From contig JBFWVT010000032.1 of the NCBI GenBank assembly GCA_050246595.1, positions 1-53,991 on the forward strand: a stretch of 53,991 nucleotides of DNA. The letters are read 5' to 3'. The DNA comes from DATARH01 sp050246595 (GTDB taxonomy: Bacteria; Pseudomonadota; Alphaproteobacteria; ATCC43930; CGMCC-115725). Below are positions 42,211-50,082 of the stretch, one piece after another (the stretch's first letter is position 1; every line of letters begins with the position of its first letter). The notes beneath the pieces were generated by a model. It did not search any database and was not told where the DNA came from. It was given only the letters and a program-made list of their open reading frames with translations. The translations under genes and the position numbers were made by a program.

Positions 42211-43128
42211 CTAAAACTCCCCGCTGCGATACGCCTCATCAAGCCGCTTGGCATCCTCTTCGGACGGTTCCGGCCAAGCTTCGCCGCGGCGGCGCAGCGC
42301 GCCGGTGAAATCCGGCGGGCGTTTTTCGTTGAAGGCGCGGCGGCCTTCCTCGCCATCGGTCGTGACCTGGATCAAGAGGTTGTTGATCAGGTTCTGCACG
42401 TGCCATGCCTGATCGGTCGGCAGATCGCCAAAACGGACGACGAATTCCTTCATCATGCGCAATGCGACCGGCGGCATCGTCACGATATGGCGGGCAATTT
42501 TTTCGGCGCGGGCCATCAATTCGGCGTGCGGCACGACTTCGTTGACGAGACCGATGCGCAACGCTTCCTCGGCATCGACCGGGTCGTCGGTCAGCAGCAT
42601 CTTCATCGCGTCGATATAGCGAAGCTGCTTCAGCAGCAGCGTCGCGCCGGGGCCGTGACCGAGCCAGCCCTGCGTCGTCAGCGCGAATTTGAAGCGGGCG
42701 TGCTCGCGGCTGGCGATGCGGATATCGGTCGAGGCGAGCAGCATATAAAGCCCGGCGCCGGCGGCCCAGCCATTGACCGCGGCGATGACCGGCTTCCAGA
42801 CGCGCGGGTAATGATCGCCCATGCGGCCGTCAACCCCGGTCTTCTGGCCGTGCACCGTTCCCGCGAGCGGCCAGAAGATGCGTTGGGTGCGCAGGTACTC
42901 GCGTTCTTCGTCGGTGATGTTCTCGCGCGGCGCCAGATTGTGCCCGCCGCAGAAATGCCTGGTGCCGGCGCCGGTCACAATCGCACAGCGGATTTGGCGA
43001 TCCTCCCACAGGTCGATCCACGCCTCGGAAATCGCGTCCGAAGTTTCCTTGTCGAGGATGTTGGCCTTCGCCGGGTTGTTCAGCGTGATATAGGCGACCC
43101 CGTCGCGCTTTTCGTAATCGATCGGCAA
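42211..43128 (-). CDS. Enoyl-CoA hydratase/isomerase family protein
   Basis: A 305-residue crotonase-fold protein. Marks are VAYITLNNPAKANILDKE, the oxyanion-hole region GTRHFCGGHNLAPRE, KPVIAAVNGWAAGAGLYMLLASTDIRIAS, and GLVNEVVPHAELM. The start is TTG at 43128 (PIDYEKRDG), preceded by GGAGA and placed where homology begins; no ATG is available. It hydrates or isomerises an acyl-CoA. It is the last gene of a minus-strand cluster beginning with the molybdenum hydroxylase subunit. Confidence 0.9.
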   Translation of the reverse strand: MPIDYEKRDGVAYITLNNPAKANILDKETSDAISEAWIDLWEDRQIRCAIVTGAGTRHFCGGHNLAPRENITDEEREYLRTQRIFWPLAGTVHGQKTGVDGRMGDHYPRVWKPVIAAVNGWAAGAGLYMLLASTDIRIASREHARFKFALTTQGWLGHGPGATLLLKQLRYIDAMKMLLTDDPVDAEEALRIGLVNEVVPHAELMARAEKIARHIVTMPPVALRMMKEFVVRFGDLPTDQAWHVQNLINNLLIQVTTDGEEGRRAFNEKRPPDFTGALRRRGEAWPEPSEEDAKRLDEAYRSGEF

Positions 43129-43159
43129 AGCGGTTCTCCGGTGCTGGCAGGAAACCCGG

Positions 43160-43615
43160 TCAGAGCGGCAGCTTATAGCCCTCGTGCGTCGCCTGGAAGC
43201 CGAGCGCCTCATAGAATGCGTGCGCCCCGGAGCGGCGCTTATCGGAGGTCAACTGCACGAGACCGCAGCCGCGTTTGCGGGATTCCGTGATCGCCCATTC
43301 GATCATCACCCGGCCGGTCCCGGTGCCGCGCTCGGCGGAAGCGACGCGCACCCCCTCGATCTGTCCGCGCCACATGCCGCTTCGGGTCAGCCCCGGAATA
43401 AAGCTCAACTGTAGGACGCCGACGATCCGTCCGCCACGTTCGGCGACGGCGAGCAATTGGTTCGGGTCCCGCTCGATTGCGGCAAAGGCGCTCACATAAC
43501 GCTGATCGAGTTCCACCGCGCTGCTTTCACGGGTGCGGCCGATCGGATCGTCGGCAAGCAGTTCGACGATGGCGCTCAGATCGTCGGCGCGGGCGCGGCG
43601 GAAGGCGAGCGGCAT
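43160..43615 (-). CDS. GNAT-family acetyltransferase
   Basis: A 151-residue protein starting LAFRRARADDLSAIVELL. The acetyl-CoA binding segment is GVRVASAERGTGTGRVMIEWAI and the end is AHAFYEALGFQATHEGYKLPL, all standard GNAT features. The substrate is unknown. It starts one base after the stop of the DUF4387 gene, so it is part of the same operon. Confidence 0.9.
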   Translation of the reverse strand: MPLAFRRARADDLSAIVELLADDPIGRTRESSAVELDQRYVSAFAAIERDPNQLLAVAERGGRIVGVLQLSFIPGLTRSGMWRGQIEGVRVASAERGTGTGRVMIEWAITESRKRGCGLVQLTSDKRRSGAHAFYEALGFQATHEGYKLPL

Positions 43616-43948
43616 TCAGCCCGGTACGGCGAGCGCCAGCAGCGGCGCGTATTGCTGGCCGCCATAGACATCGCTGTCGTATTTCGAGCCGGAGCTTTGC
43701 GGCCGCGGGAAGCTGACCTTGATCGCCAGCGCCGCGTCGTGATTGACGACGATGATATCGTCCGCATCGCGCCGGAACATTTCCGCGATTGCAGCGCGGT
43801 TGACAATGTCGCTGTCGCGCACCCGACGGTATTTTTCCGGATCGTCGAACATGATGTCGATCGTCAGCCAGAACGGGCCGGCGTTTTTCGAGCGCACCAG
43901 CACCGCCAGATCGGCGATCGTCGCGCCGGCGCTTGTTGCCGCACCCAT
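43616..43948 (-). CDS. DUF4387 protein (AtuA-associated small partner)
   Basis: A 110-residue protein with AVLVRSKNAGPFWLTIDIMFDD and the closing PRPQSSGSKYDSDVYGGQQYAPLL, which I recognise as DUF4387. This domain is often found beside or fused to AtuA-type proteins. It begins one base after the AtuA-like gene ends, so the two probably work as a complex. Confidence 0.8.
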   Translation of the reverse strand: MGAATSAGATIADLAVLVRSKNAGPFWLTIDIMFDDPEKYRRVRDSDIVNRAAIAEMFRRDADDIIVVNHDAALAIKVSFPRPQSSGSKYDSDVYGGQQYAPLLALAVPG

Positions 43949-43949
43949 C

Positions 43950-45311
43950 TCAGACCTGCTCGAATTCGGTACGGAACAGGCTGGTCGGGCTGTCCGGCAC
44001 GAGGACGTGGTTCAGGTGGAACTCGTAGACCGGGCCGCGGTCGAGTTCGGGCGGCGAATACGGAAAGGCGACCCCGGAGATCAGCCCGTGCCATTTCGGG
44101 ATCGGGTTGTGCACCGCGAGATGCGACACGCTGGCGGCGATCGCGCGCGACAGTTCCTGGCTGTCGGTGATCACGTCCCAGACGATAAAGACCTCGTGTC
44201 CGCCCGCCTTGCGCTCGGGTTCGAGCGTCCCCATGACGCCGTCGCGGCCATAGACGCGGGTGACGATCTCGTAGGGGCGGTTGCCGATCGTCGCGGTGAT
44301 CCGGACCCGGATATTGTCGTCGAGCTGCTTCAGCCAGGAGTCCAGCTCAGCGATGATATAGGGGTCGCGCACCCCGCCCATCAGGATCGTCGAATACCCG
44401 CCCTGGCGCACGCCTTCGAGCTTGATCGTGTAGTCGTCGGCCGGGGTGAAGCGCGACCCCGACACCCGCACCGCGCGGTCCGAGACCGCCTCGTAGCGCG
44501 CCTCGCGCGTGTCGAGCGTGCCCGACGGTTCGCGCAGATCGAACGGGTCGGCGTTTTCGTAGAGCGTGTGCGAGGCGACACTCTGCGGCGTGCAGCGATA
44601 GTCGTCGCGCAATGGAAACACGTCAAAACTGTCGTCGTTGACGACGGCCATCATGCAGTCCGGCGCGACCCGGTGTGCGACCGCGGCAGCGCCGCATTCG
44701 AGGATTTTCGCCATGTGCCAGACTACCGCCGGAGAGTGGCCATCGAGCAACGGCAGCGCGGCGAAGATCGAGGTGTCGCTGCTGCGGCCGGCGATGACGA
44801 TTTGCGCACCGTTCTTGACGGCCTGCTGGATCGGCTCGACCCCCATCATGGCGACAATATGCAAGGAGGCATCAATATCGTCTTCGGTGAGCGGCGCGGA
44901 GGGCGGCAACGGCCTCGCCTTGCCGGCGCGCAGGTGCTCGCGCACCGTATCCGGCGATAGTTCGGAGTGGATGGCCGCGAGCTTGAAATGCAGACCGCGC
45001 TCGCGGGCGATCTCGCGGACGATGTCGCGCATAAAGGCGAGACCGGCATCGCCGCCGCCGGTGCCGGACGAACCGATGACGAGCGGAATCCCGGCCTCGA
45101 CCGCGCGGGTCAGCATGATTTCGGTGTCGCGCTTGACGGCGGCTTTCGAGAACATGCAGGTGCCGGTGGCGAGCGGCCCCGGTCCCGGATCGGTGCTGCC
45201 GGCGTCGCACCCGATCATGCGGACGCCGAGCGCGACCGCCTTGTCGAGCGAATCCTCGCGGTATCCCGAGCCGAGCATCCCGGTCGCCGACACAAGCGGA
45301 AACGATGCCAT
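43950..45311 (-). CDS. AtuA-type acyclic terpene utilisation family protein (DUF1446)
   Basis: A 453-residue protein. The glycine-rich early part IGCDAGSTDPGPGPLATG and VIGSSGTGGGDAGLAFM, then IVIAGRSSDTSIFAALPLL, match the AtuA/DUF1446 family. Its members occur in degradation pathways for branched or aromatic acids, with poorly known chemistry. It is followed by DUF4387, GNAT and enoyl-CoA hydratase genes, suggesting a CoA-ester catabolic route. Confidence 0.8.
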   Translation of the reverse strand: MASFPLVSATGMLGSGYREDSLDKAVALGVRMIGCDAGSTDPGPGPLATGTCMFSKAAVKRDTEIMLTRAVEAGIPLVIGSSGTGGGDAGLAFMRDIVREIARERGLHFKLAAIHSELSPDTVREHLRAGKARPLPPSAPLTEDDIDASLHIVAMMGVEPIQQAVKNGAQIVIAGRSSDTSIFAALPLLDGHSPAVVWHMAKILECGAAAVAHRVAPDCMMAVVNDDSFDVFPLRDDYRCTPQSVASHTLYENADPFDLREPSGTLDTREARYEAVSDRAVRVSGSRFTPADDYTIKLEGVRQGGYSTILMGGVRDPYIIAELDSWLKQLDDNIRVRITATIGNRPYEIVTRVYGRDGVMGTLEPERKAGGHEVFIVWDVITDSQELSRAIAASVSHLAVHNPIPKWHGLISGVAFPYSPPELDRGPVYEFHLNHVLVPDSPTSLFRTEFEQV

Positions 45312-45330
45312 TCACCCACTCCGTTTATTG

Positions 45331-45377
45331 GGACCGCCGGCGTCCCGCCGGCATACGGGGCGAGACGCCGGCGGTCC
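45331..45377. repeat. REP-like palindrome
   Basis: GGACCGCCGGCGTC (45331-45344) and GACGCCGGCGGTCC (45364-45377) are a perfect 14-bp inverted repeat around 19 bases, between the MoaD-like and AtuA-like genes. It may mark a transcript boundary or stability element within the cluster. Confidence 0.75.
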
Positions 45378-45394
45378 GCATCGCGCCGACGCTG

Positions 45395-45652
45395 TCAGCC
45401 GCCTTCGAGTTTCGGGATGAAGAAAATCTCGGAGCCGTCGCGTAGTTTCTGGAAATAGGCCGGCTCGTCGTGGATCTCGCCGTCGATCGCGACCGTGGTC
45501 TCCTCAACGAGATGATCGTGGAGGCCGGGATAGCGACGATCGAGCTCCTTCAGCACGTCACGCATCGTCGTCGCCTCGATATCAAATTCGCGCGCCCCGC
45601 CGGTATAGCGCCGGCTGAAACCGCTCGACAGAACGACATGCGCGGTCGCCAT
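45395..45652 (-). CDS. MoaD/ThiS-family sulfur carrier protein
   Basis: An 85-residue ubiquitin-fold protein ending in the GG tail (FFIPKLEGG) that is adenylated and thiolated in this family. The region VLKELDRRYPGLHDHLVEE is typical. It lies next to a molybdenum hydroxylase gene, so a role in molybdopterin sulfur transfer is possible, but pathway-specific MoaD-like carriers are also common. Confidence 0.88.
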   Translation of the reverse strand: MATAHVVLSSGFSRRYTGGAREFDIEATTMRDVLKELDRRYPGLHDHLVEETTVAIDGEIHDEPAYFQKLRDGSEIFFIPKLEGG

Positions 45653-45800
45653 CGTCTTTTCTCCTGTTTTTGCGTCGTTGCGCGGTGCCGCCCGCTCGAC
45701 GACAGGCGACCCCGACACAACCGGCGAAGCCATCTCAATCCGGCGGAGTCTCCTTCGGTTCAAGACGGCTTCGCCTCGCTTTTCCCGACGTGCCGGGGAC

Positions 45801-48101
45801 CTACTCCGCCGCCAGCTTCGGCTGGGTCGCGTCCACCGCGGCGCGCACCCTTGGCGGCGACATCGGCAGGTCGGTCAGCCGCACGCCGATCGCGTTCTCG
45901 ATCGCATTGGCGATCGCCGCCATCGGCGGGCAGATATTGACCTCGCCGACCCCCTTCGCGCCGTAGGGGTGCGTCGGGTTCGGCACCTCGACCATGATCG
46001 TGTCGATCATCGGAAGGTCGGAGGCGACCGGGCAGCGATAGTCGAGGAACCCGGCGTTATCGAGCCGCCCCTGCTTGTCGTAGATGTACTCCTCGTTGAG
46101 CGCCCAGCCGATGCCCTGGACAACCCCGCCCTGCATCTGACCCTCGACATAGGACGGATGGATCGCCTTACCGACATCCTGGGCGACGATAAAGCGCAGG
46201 ATCGTCACCTTGCCGGTTTCGGGATCGACCTCGACATCGCAGAACTGGGTCGAGAAGCCGGGCGCCTGGCCGCCGGCATTGACCGAGGCGGCCGAGGTCA
46301 GCGGACCGCCGGTCAGCGCCGCCTTGGCCGCGATCTCCCTGAGCGGCATCGGCGGGAAGTCGCCGACATTGCTGGAAGCGGGCTTGGCGTGACCCTCCTC
46401 CCAGATGACGCCTTCGGGATCGACGCCCCAGATCATCGCGGCGCGGCCGCGCAGCTCGTCGACGAGCTTTTTCGAGGCATCGACCACCGCCATGCCGGTC
46501 GCGAACGTGACACGGCTGCCGCCGGTGACGTGCGTGTACCCGACCGAGGCGGTGTCGGCGACGATCGCGCGCACCTGCTCGTAGGGGACGCCAAAGGTCT
46601 CGGCCGCCATCAGCGCCATCGACGCGCGCGAGCCGCCGACATCGACGCTACCGGTGGCGACCAGGATCGTGCCGTCGGCGTTGATCTGCACCGTCGCGCT
46701 CGACTCGCCGCCGCCATTGAACCAATAGCCCGACGCGGAGCCGCGCCCCTGGTTCGGCCCGAGCGGTTTCTTGTAGTCGGGGTGGTTGAGGCAGGCCTCG
46801 ATGGTTTCGAGATAGCCGCCATGGCTCATCTTTGGCCCGTAGATCATCGTGGTGCCGGGCACGGCGGCGTTCTTGCGGCGCAGTTCGAGCGGGTCCATGC
46901 CGATCTTCTTGGCCAGCATATCGACGACGCTCTCGACCGCGAAGGCCGAGATCGGCGAACCCGGCGCGCGGTAGGCGGCCGATTTCGGCCGGTTGCAGAC
47001 GACATCGTAGCCGACCGCGTGGGCGTTCTCGATCGCATAGGGGGCGAACGAGCACAGACAGGCGTTCATCACCGGCGAGCCGGGGAAGGCGCCGCCCTGG
47101 AACTTGAAGACGCCCTCGGCGGCGGTGATCTTGCCGTCCCTGGTGGCGCCCATCTTGACCCACATCGAGGAACCCGAGGTCGGGCCGGTCGCCTTGAACA
47201 CCTCGTCGCGGGTCATCGTGATCTTTACCGGACGGCCCGATTTCTGCGACAGCAGCGCCGCGACCGGCTCCAGATAGATGACGGTCTTGCCGCCGAACCC
47301 GCCGCCGATCTCGGCCGGGGCGCAGCGCACGTCGCCGACCGGTTTGTTCAAGAGCTTGGCGGTCAGCGCGCGGACGACGAAATGCCCCTGGCTCGACGAC
47401 CAGATCTCGGTCTGCCCGTCGGGATCGACGCGCACGCAGCAGGCATGCGGCTCGATATAGCCCTGGTGCACCGCGGCGGTCTTGAACTCCTCCTCGACGA
47501 TCACGTCGGCCTGGGCGAAGCCGGCGGCGGTGTCGCCGATCGAGAATTCGAGCTTTTTCGAGATGTTGGACGGTTTGGTCGGGGCCGGCTCGACACCGCG
47601 CGTAATCATGTCCTCGAACAAGAGCGGCGCGTCTTCCTTCATCGCCTCATCGACATCGATGACGTGCGGCAGCACCTCGTAATCGACCTCGATCAGCGAC
47701 AGCGCCTCCTCCGCCGTGGCGGCGTCGATCGCGGCGACGGCGGCGACGGCGTGGCCCTCATACAGTACCTTCTCGCGCGCCATGATGTTGCGCGTGACGT
47801 GCCAGAAATTGACCGCGACCCGCTCCGGGCCGACATATTCGAATTTGTGGTCCGGCAGGTCCTTCCCGGTCATGACCGCCTTGACCCCCGGCAGCCTTTC
47901 GGCCTTCGAGGTGTCGATTGAGCGGATGCGGGCATGCGCGTGCGGCGAGCGCAGGATGCGGCCGACAATGGCGCCGGGCATCGTATAGTCGGCGGCGTAC
48001 ATCGCCTTGCCAGTAACCTTTGGCACACCGTCCGGACGGATCGGCCTTGTCCCCACCCATTTGTAGCGGCCCACGACATCGTTCACGGCTGATCTCCTCA
48101 T
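45801..48101 (-). CDS. Xanthine dehydrogenase-family molybdopterin-binding subunit
   Basis: A 766-residue large subunit. It starts with the usual VGTRPIRPDGVPKVTGKAMYAADY and LRSPHAHARI, carries the molybdopterin contacts GGGFGGKT and VGGSRASMALMAAETFGV, and ends with the catalytic glutamate region AKGVGEVNICPP (near residue 716). Such enzymes hydroxylate CoA thioesters, aldehydes or N-heterocycles. The small 2Fe-2S and FAD subunits that normally go with it are not adjacent. It is the first gene of the minus-strand cluster. Confidence 0.9.
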   Translation of the reverse strand: MRRSAVNDVVGRYKWVGTRPIRPDGVPKVTGKAMYAADYTMPGAIVGRILRSPHAHARIRSIDTSKAERLPGVKAVMTGKDLPDHKFEYVGPERVAVNFWHVTRNIMAREKVLYEGHAVAAVAAIDAATAEEALSLIEVDYEVLPHVIDVDEAMKEDAPLLFEDMITRGVEPAPTKPSNISKKLEFSIGDTAAGFAQADVIVEEEFKTAAVHQGYIEPHACCVRVDPDGQTEIWSSSQGHFVVRALTAKLLNKPVGDVRCAPAEIGGGFGGKTVIYLEPVAALLSQKSGRPVKITMTRDEVFKATGPTSGSSMWVKMGATRDGKITAAEGVFKFQGGAFPGSPVMNACLCSFAPYAIENAHAVGYDVVCNRPKSAAYRAPGSPISAFAVESVVDMLAKKIGMDPLELRRKNAAVPGTTMIYGPKMSHGGYLETIEACLNHPDYKKPLGPNQGRGSASGYWFNGGGESSATVQINADGTILVATGSVDVGGSRASMALMAAETFGVPYEQVRAIVADTASVGYTHVTGGSRVTFATGMAVVDASKKLVDELRGRAAMIWGVDPEGVIWEEGHAKPASSNVGDFPPMPLREIAAKAALTGGPLTSAASVNAGGQAPGFSTQFCDVEVDPETGKVTILRFIVAQDVGKAIHPSYVEGQMQGGVVQGIGWALNEEYIYDKQGRLDNAGFLDYRCPVASDLPMIDTIMVEVPNPTHPYGAKGVGEVNICPPMAAIANAIENAIGVRLTDLPMSPPRVRAAVDATQPKLAAE

Positions 48102-48284
48102 GAAGCGGCCTTGCTGAACTGGCCCCTAGACTCGCGCGGTACGGGCGCAAACACAAGACCCTGCGACGGCACCGGCGCAGTTCGGCGAGGTGGGGGATTG
48201 AACCCGCCCGCAGCGCATGCGGGAATGCGTTGGATTGCGCGCAGGGCGCACGATCAGCATTCACGCGCGCGGCGAGAATGTGGC

Positions 48285-48965
48285 ATGATTGCGCCGGGCC
48301 GGGTACGAGATCAGGATACTAAGTTGGAAAAGGACAGAAATTTTCGGCAGAGGCGCCGCCGCAGCTTTGACGACCAGGAATTCGAGCCGCCGCCGCGCGA
48401 TTTTGGCATGACCCCGCGGTTCAGCCGACCGCGTTTCGACGAGCCCTCCGGGCCGGTGGTCAGCGCCGTCGTCAAATGGTTCAAATCCGAAAAAGGTTTC
48501 GGATTTGTTGAGCTTTCCGACGGTTCGGGCGACGCGTTCCTGCACGCCACGGTGCTGGGGCGCGGCGGCGTCACCGCGGTCCAGCCCGGCGATACGCTCG
48601 AAGTGCGCGTCGCGCAGGGCCAGCGCGGACCGCAGGTCACCGAGGTGCTGAGCGTCGATACCAGTACCGGCGGAGCGGTCGCACCGCGGCCGCCCCGGAT
48701 GGGCGCCGGCGGCGGTTTCCGTCCGGCCGGCGGCGAGCGGCCGCCGCTCGAAGTGACCTCGCAGGAGAGCGGCACCGTCAAATGGTACAACGCGATGAAG
48801 GGCTTCGGCTTTATCACGCGCGACGGCGGCGGCAAGGACGTGTTTGTGCATGCCTCGGCGCTGCAACGGGCCGGGCTGACCGGGCTCAACGAGGGCCAGC
48901 GCGTCGTCGTCGATATCGCCGAGGGCCGCAAGGGACCCGAAGCCGCCGCGATCCGGCTTGCCTGA
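48285..48965 (+). CDS. Two-domain cold-shock protein
   Basis: A 226-residue RNA-binding protein with two cold-shock domains. The first has VKWFKSEKGFGFVEL and DAFLHATVL; the second has GTVKWYNAMKGFGFITRD and DVFVHASAL, joined by a Pro/Gly-rich linker. Such tandem CspA proteins are common in alphaproteobacteria. ATG 48285 is given, but the ribosome site is better before the in-frame TTG about 40 bases later (LEKDRNFRQRRRR), so the true protein may begin there. Confidence 0.9.
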   Translation: MIAPGRVRDQDTKLEKDRNFRQRRRRSFDDQEFEPPPRDFGMTPRFSRPRFDEPSGPVVSAVVKWFKSEKGFGFVELSDGSGDAFLHATVLGRGGVTAVQPGDTLEVRVAQGQRGPQVTEVLSVDTSTGGAVAPRPPRMGAGGGFRPAGGERPPLEVTSQESGTVKWYNAMKGFGFITRDGGGKDVFVHASALQRAGLTGLNEGQRVVVDIAEGRKGPEAAAIRLA

Positions 48966-49100
48966 GCGGGCGCCGGCACGGCGCAGCGACAAAGCGGCGG
49001 TGCCGGCGACGACGGCGATCCCTTCCCGGTCGTGCCGCGCAAACCGGGGAAGGGCGGTCTCCGGCACGATAGCGAGCGGTCCGGCGCGCGCCGGAACCGG

Positions 49101-50000
49101 ATGTTGAAGCCGCGCCCGTCGCTGCCGATCGGGAGCGACCGGGCGCTCGTGCGGCTGCCGGGCGGCGAATATGTCTGCGTCGATCTGCGGTCGCTCGACT
49201 CGTTTGCCTATCTGCTGGGCTGGGATCTGGAAAGCGACGTGGTCCGGATCTTCCGGACCTTTCTGACGCCGCGCTCGGTCGTGCTCGATATCGGCGCCAA
49301 TTTCGGCCTCTACACGGCGCTGGCCGCCGGCGTGGTCGGCCGACAGGGCAGGCTCTACGCCTTCGAGGGCAACCCCGAGATCTTCCCCTCGCTGCGGCGC
49401 ACGCTGATCGCCAACGGTCATTACGGCAACCCCAATGTCGTGGCGGCCAATGTCCTGGTATCCGATCGCTGCGGTCGCGGGGTCCTGTACTATCCCGCCG
49501 AAGCCTTTCACCTCGGCACGATGTCCGACGTACCGCTGGACGGCGGTCCGCGCCGCACGGCCGAGGTCGAGATGACCACGATCGATGCGTTCCTGCCGCG
49601 GGATCTGGCAGTCGACTTGGTCAAGATCGATGTCGAGGGGCACGAACCGCCGGTCCTGCGCGGGATGGAGCGGACAATCGCCCGCTCGCCCAATCTGCGG
49701 TTTCTGATCGAATTCGCCGATTACATGCTGGCCCATACGGTCAAGCCGGCCGAGTTTGTCGACTACATTCATGCGCTCGGGTTCCGCGTCTGCCGCATTC
49801 TTCCCGATTACCGCATCCTTCCGGTGGCCGGGGCGGACGACATCGCCGGATTCGCCAATTGCCTGCTGACCCGCACGCCCGAGCAGGATGTCGCGACGCT
49901 CGAACGCCGCCGCCGATCGGTCCCGGTCCGTTTCAAGCGCTGGCTGTCCCGGCGCGGCCGGACGCGCGAGCGATACCGCCGCCTGTGGCACCGCCTGTAG
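49101..50000 (+). CDS. FkbM-family methyltransferase
   Basis: A 299-residue AdoMet-dependent methyltransferase with VVLDIGANFGLYTAL (residues about 60-74), LYAFEGNPEIFPSLRRTL, and DLVKIDVEGHEPPVLRGM (about 172-189). FkbM enzymes often O-methylate sugars of surface glycans. The C-terminus is Arg-rich. It begins a plus-strand run of four genes that appears to modify or assemble a polysaccharide. Confidence 0.9.
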   Translation: MLKPRPSLPIGSDRALVRLPGGEYVCVDLRSLDSFAYLLGWDLESDVVRIFRTFLTPRSVVLDIGANFGLYTALAAGVVGRQGRLYAFEGNPEIFPSLRRTLIANGHYGNPNVVAANVLVSDRCGRGVLYYPAEAFHLGTMSDVPLDGGPRRTAEVEMTTIDAFLPRDLAVDLVKIDVEGHEPPVLRGMERTIARSPNLRFLIEFADYMLAHTVKPAEFVDYIHALGFRVCRILPDYRILPVAGADDIAGFANCLLTRTPEQDVATLERRRRSVPVRFKRWLSRRGRTRERYRRLWHRL

Positions 50001-50082
50001 GCGCGCCGATGCACCGTCTTGCCTCGGGCCGAGCGATCCGTCAGGCTCGGCACGATCTGCAACGGGGCGGGCGGTTGGGTTG

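Noticed and set aside
45678..47921. 747-codon frame antisense to the molybdenum hydroxylase gene
   Set aside because: Shadow frame with Arg/Asp/His-rich composition.
48170..48260. tRNA-like T-loop (GGTTCAATC) on the minus strand
   Set aside because: The flanking bases do not form a T stem, and no anticodon arm or acceptor stem could be built.
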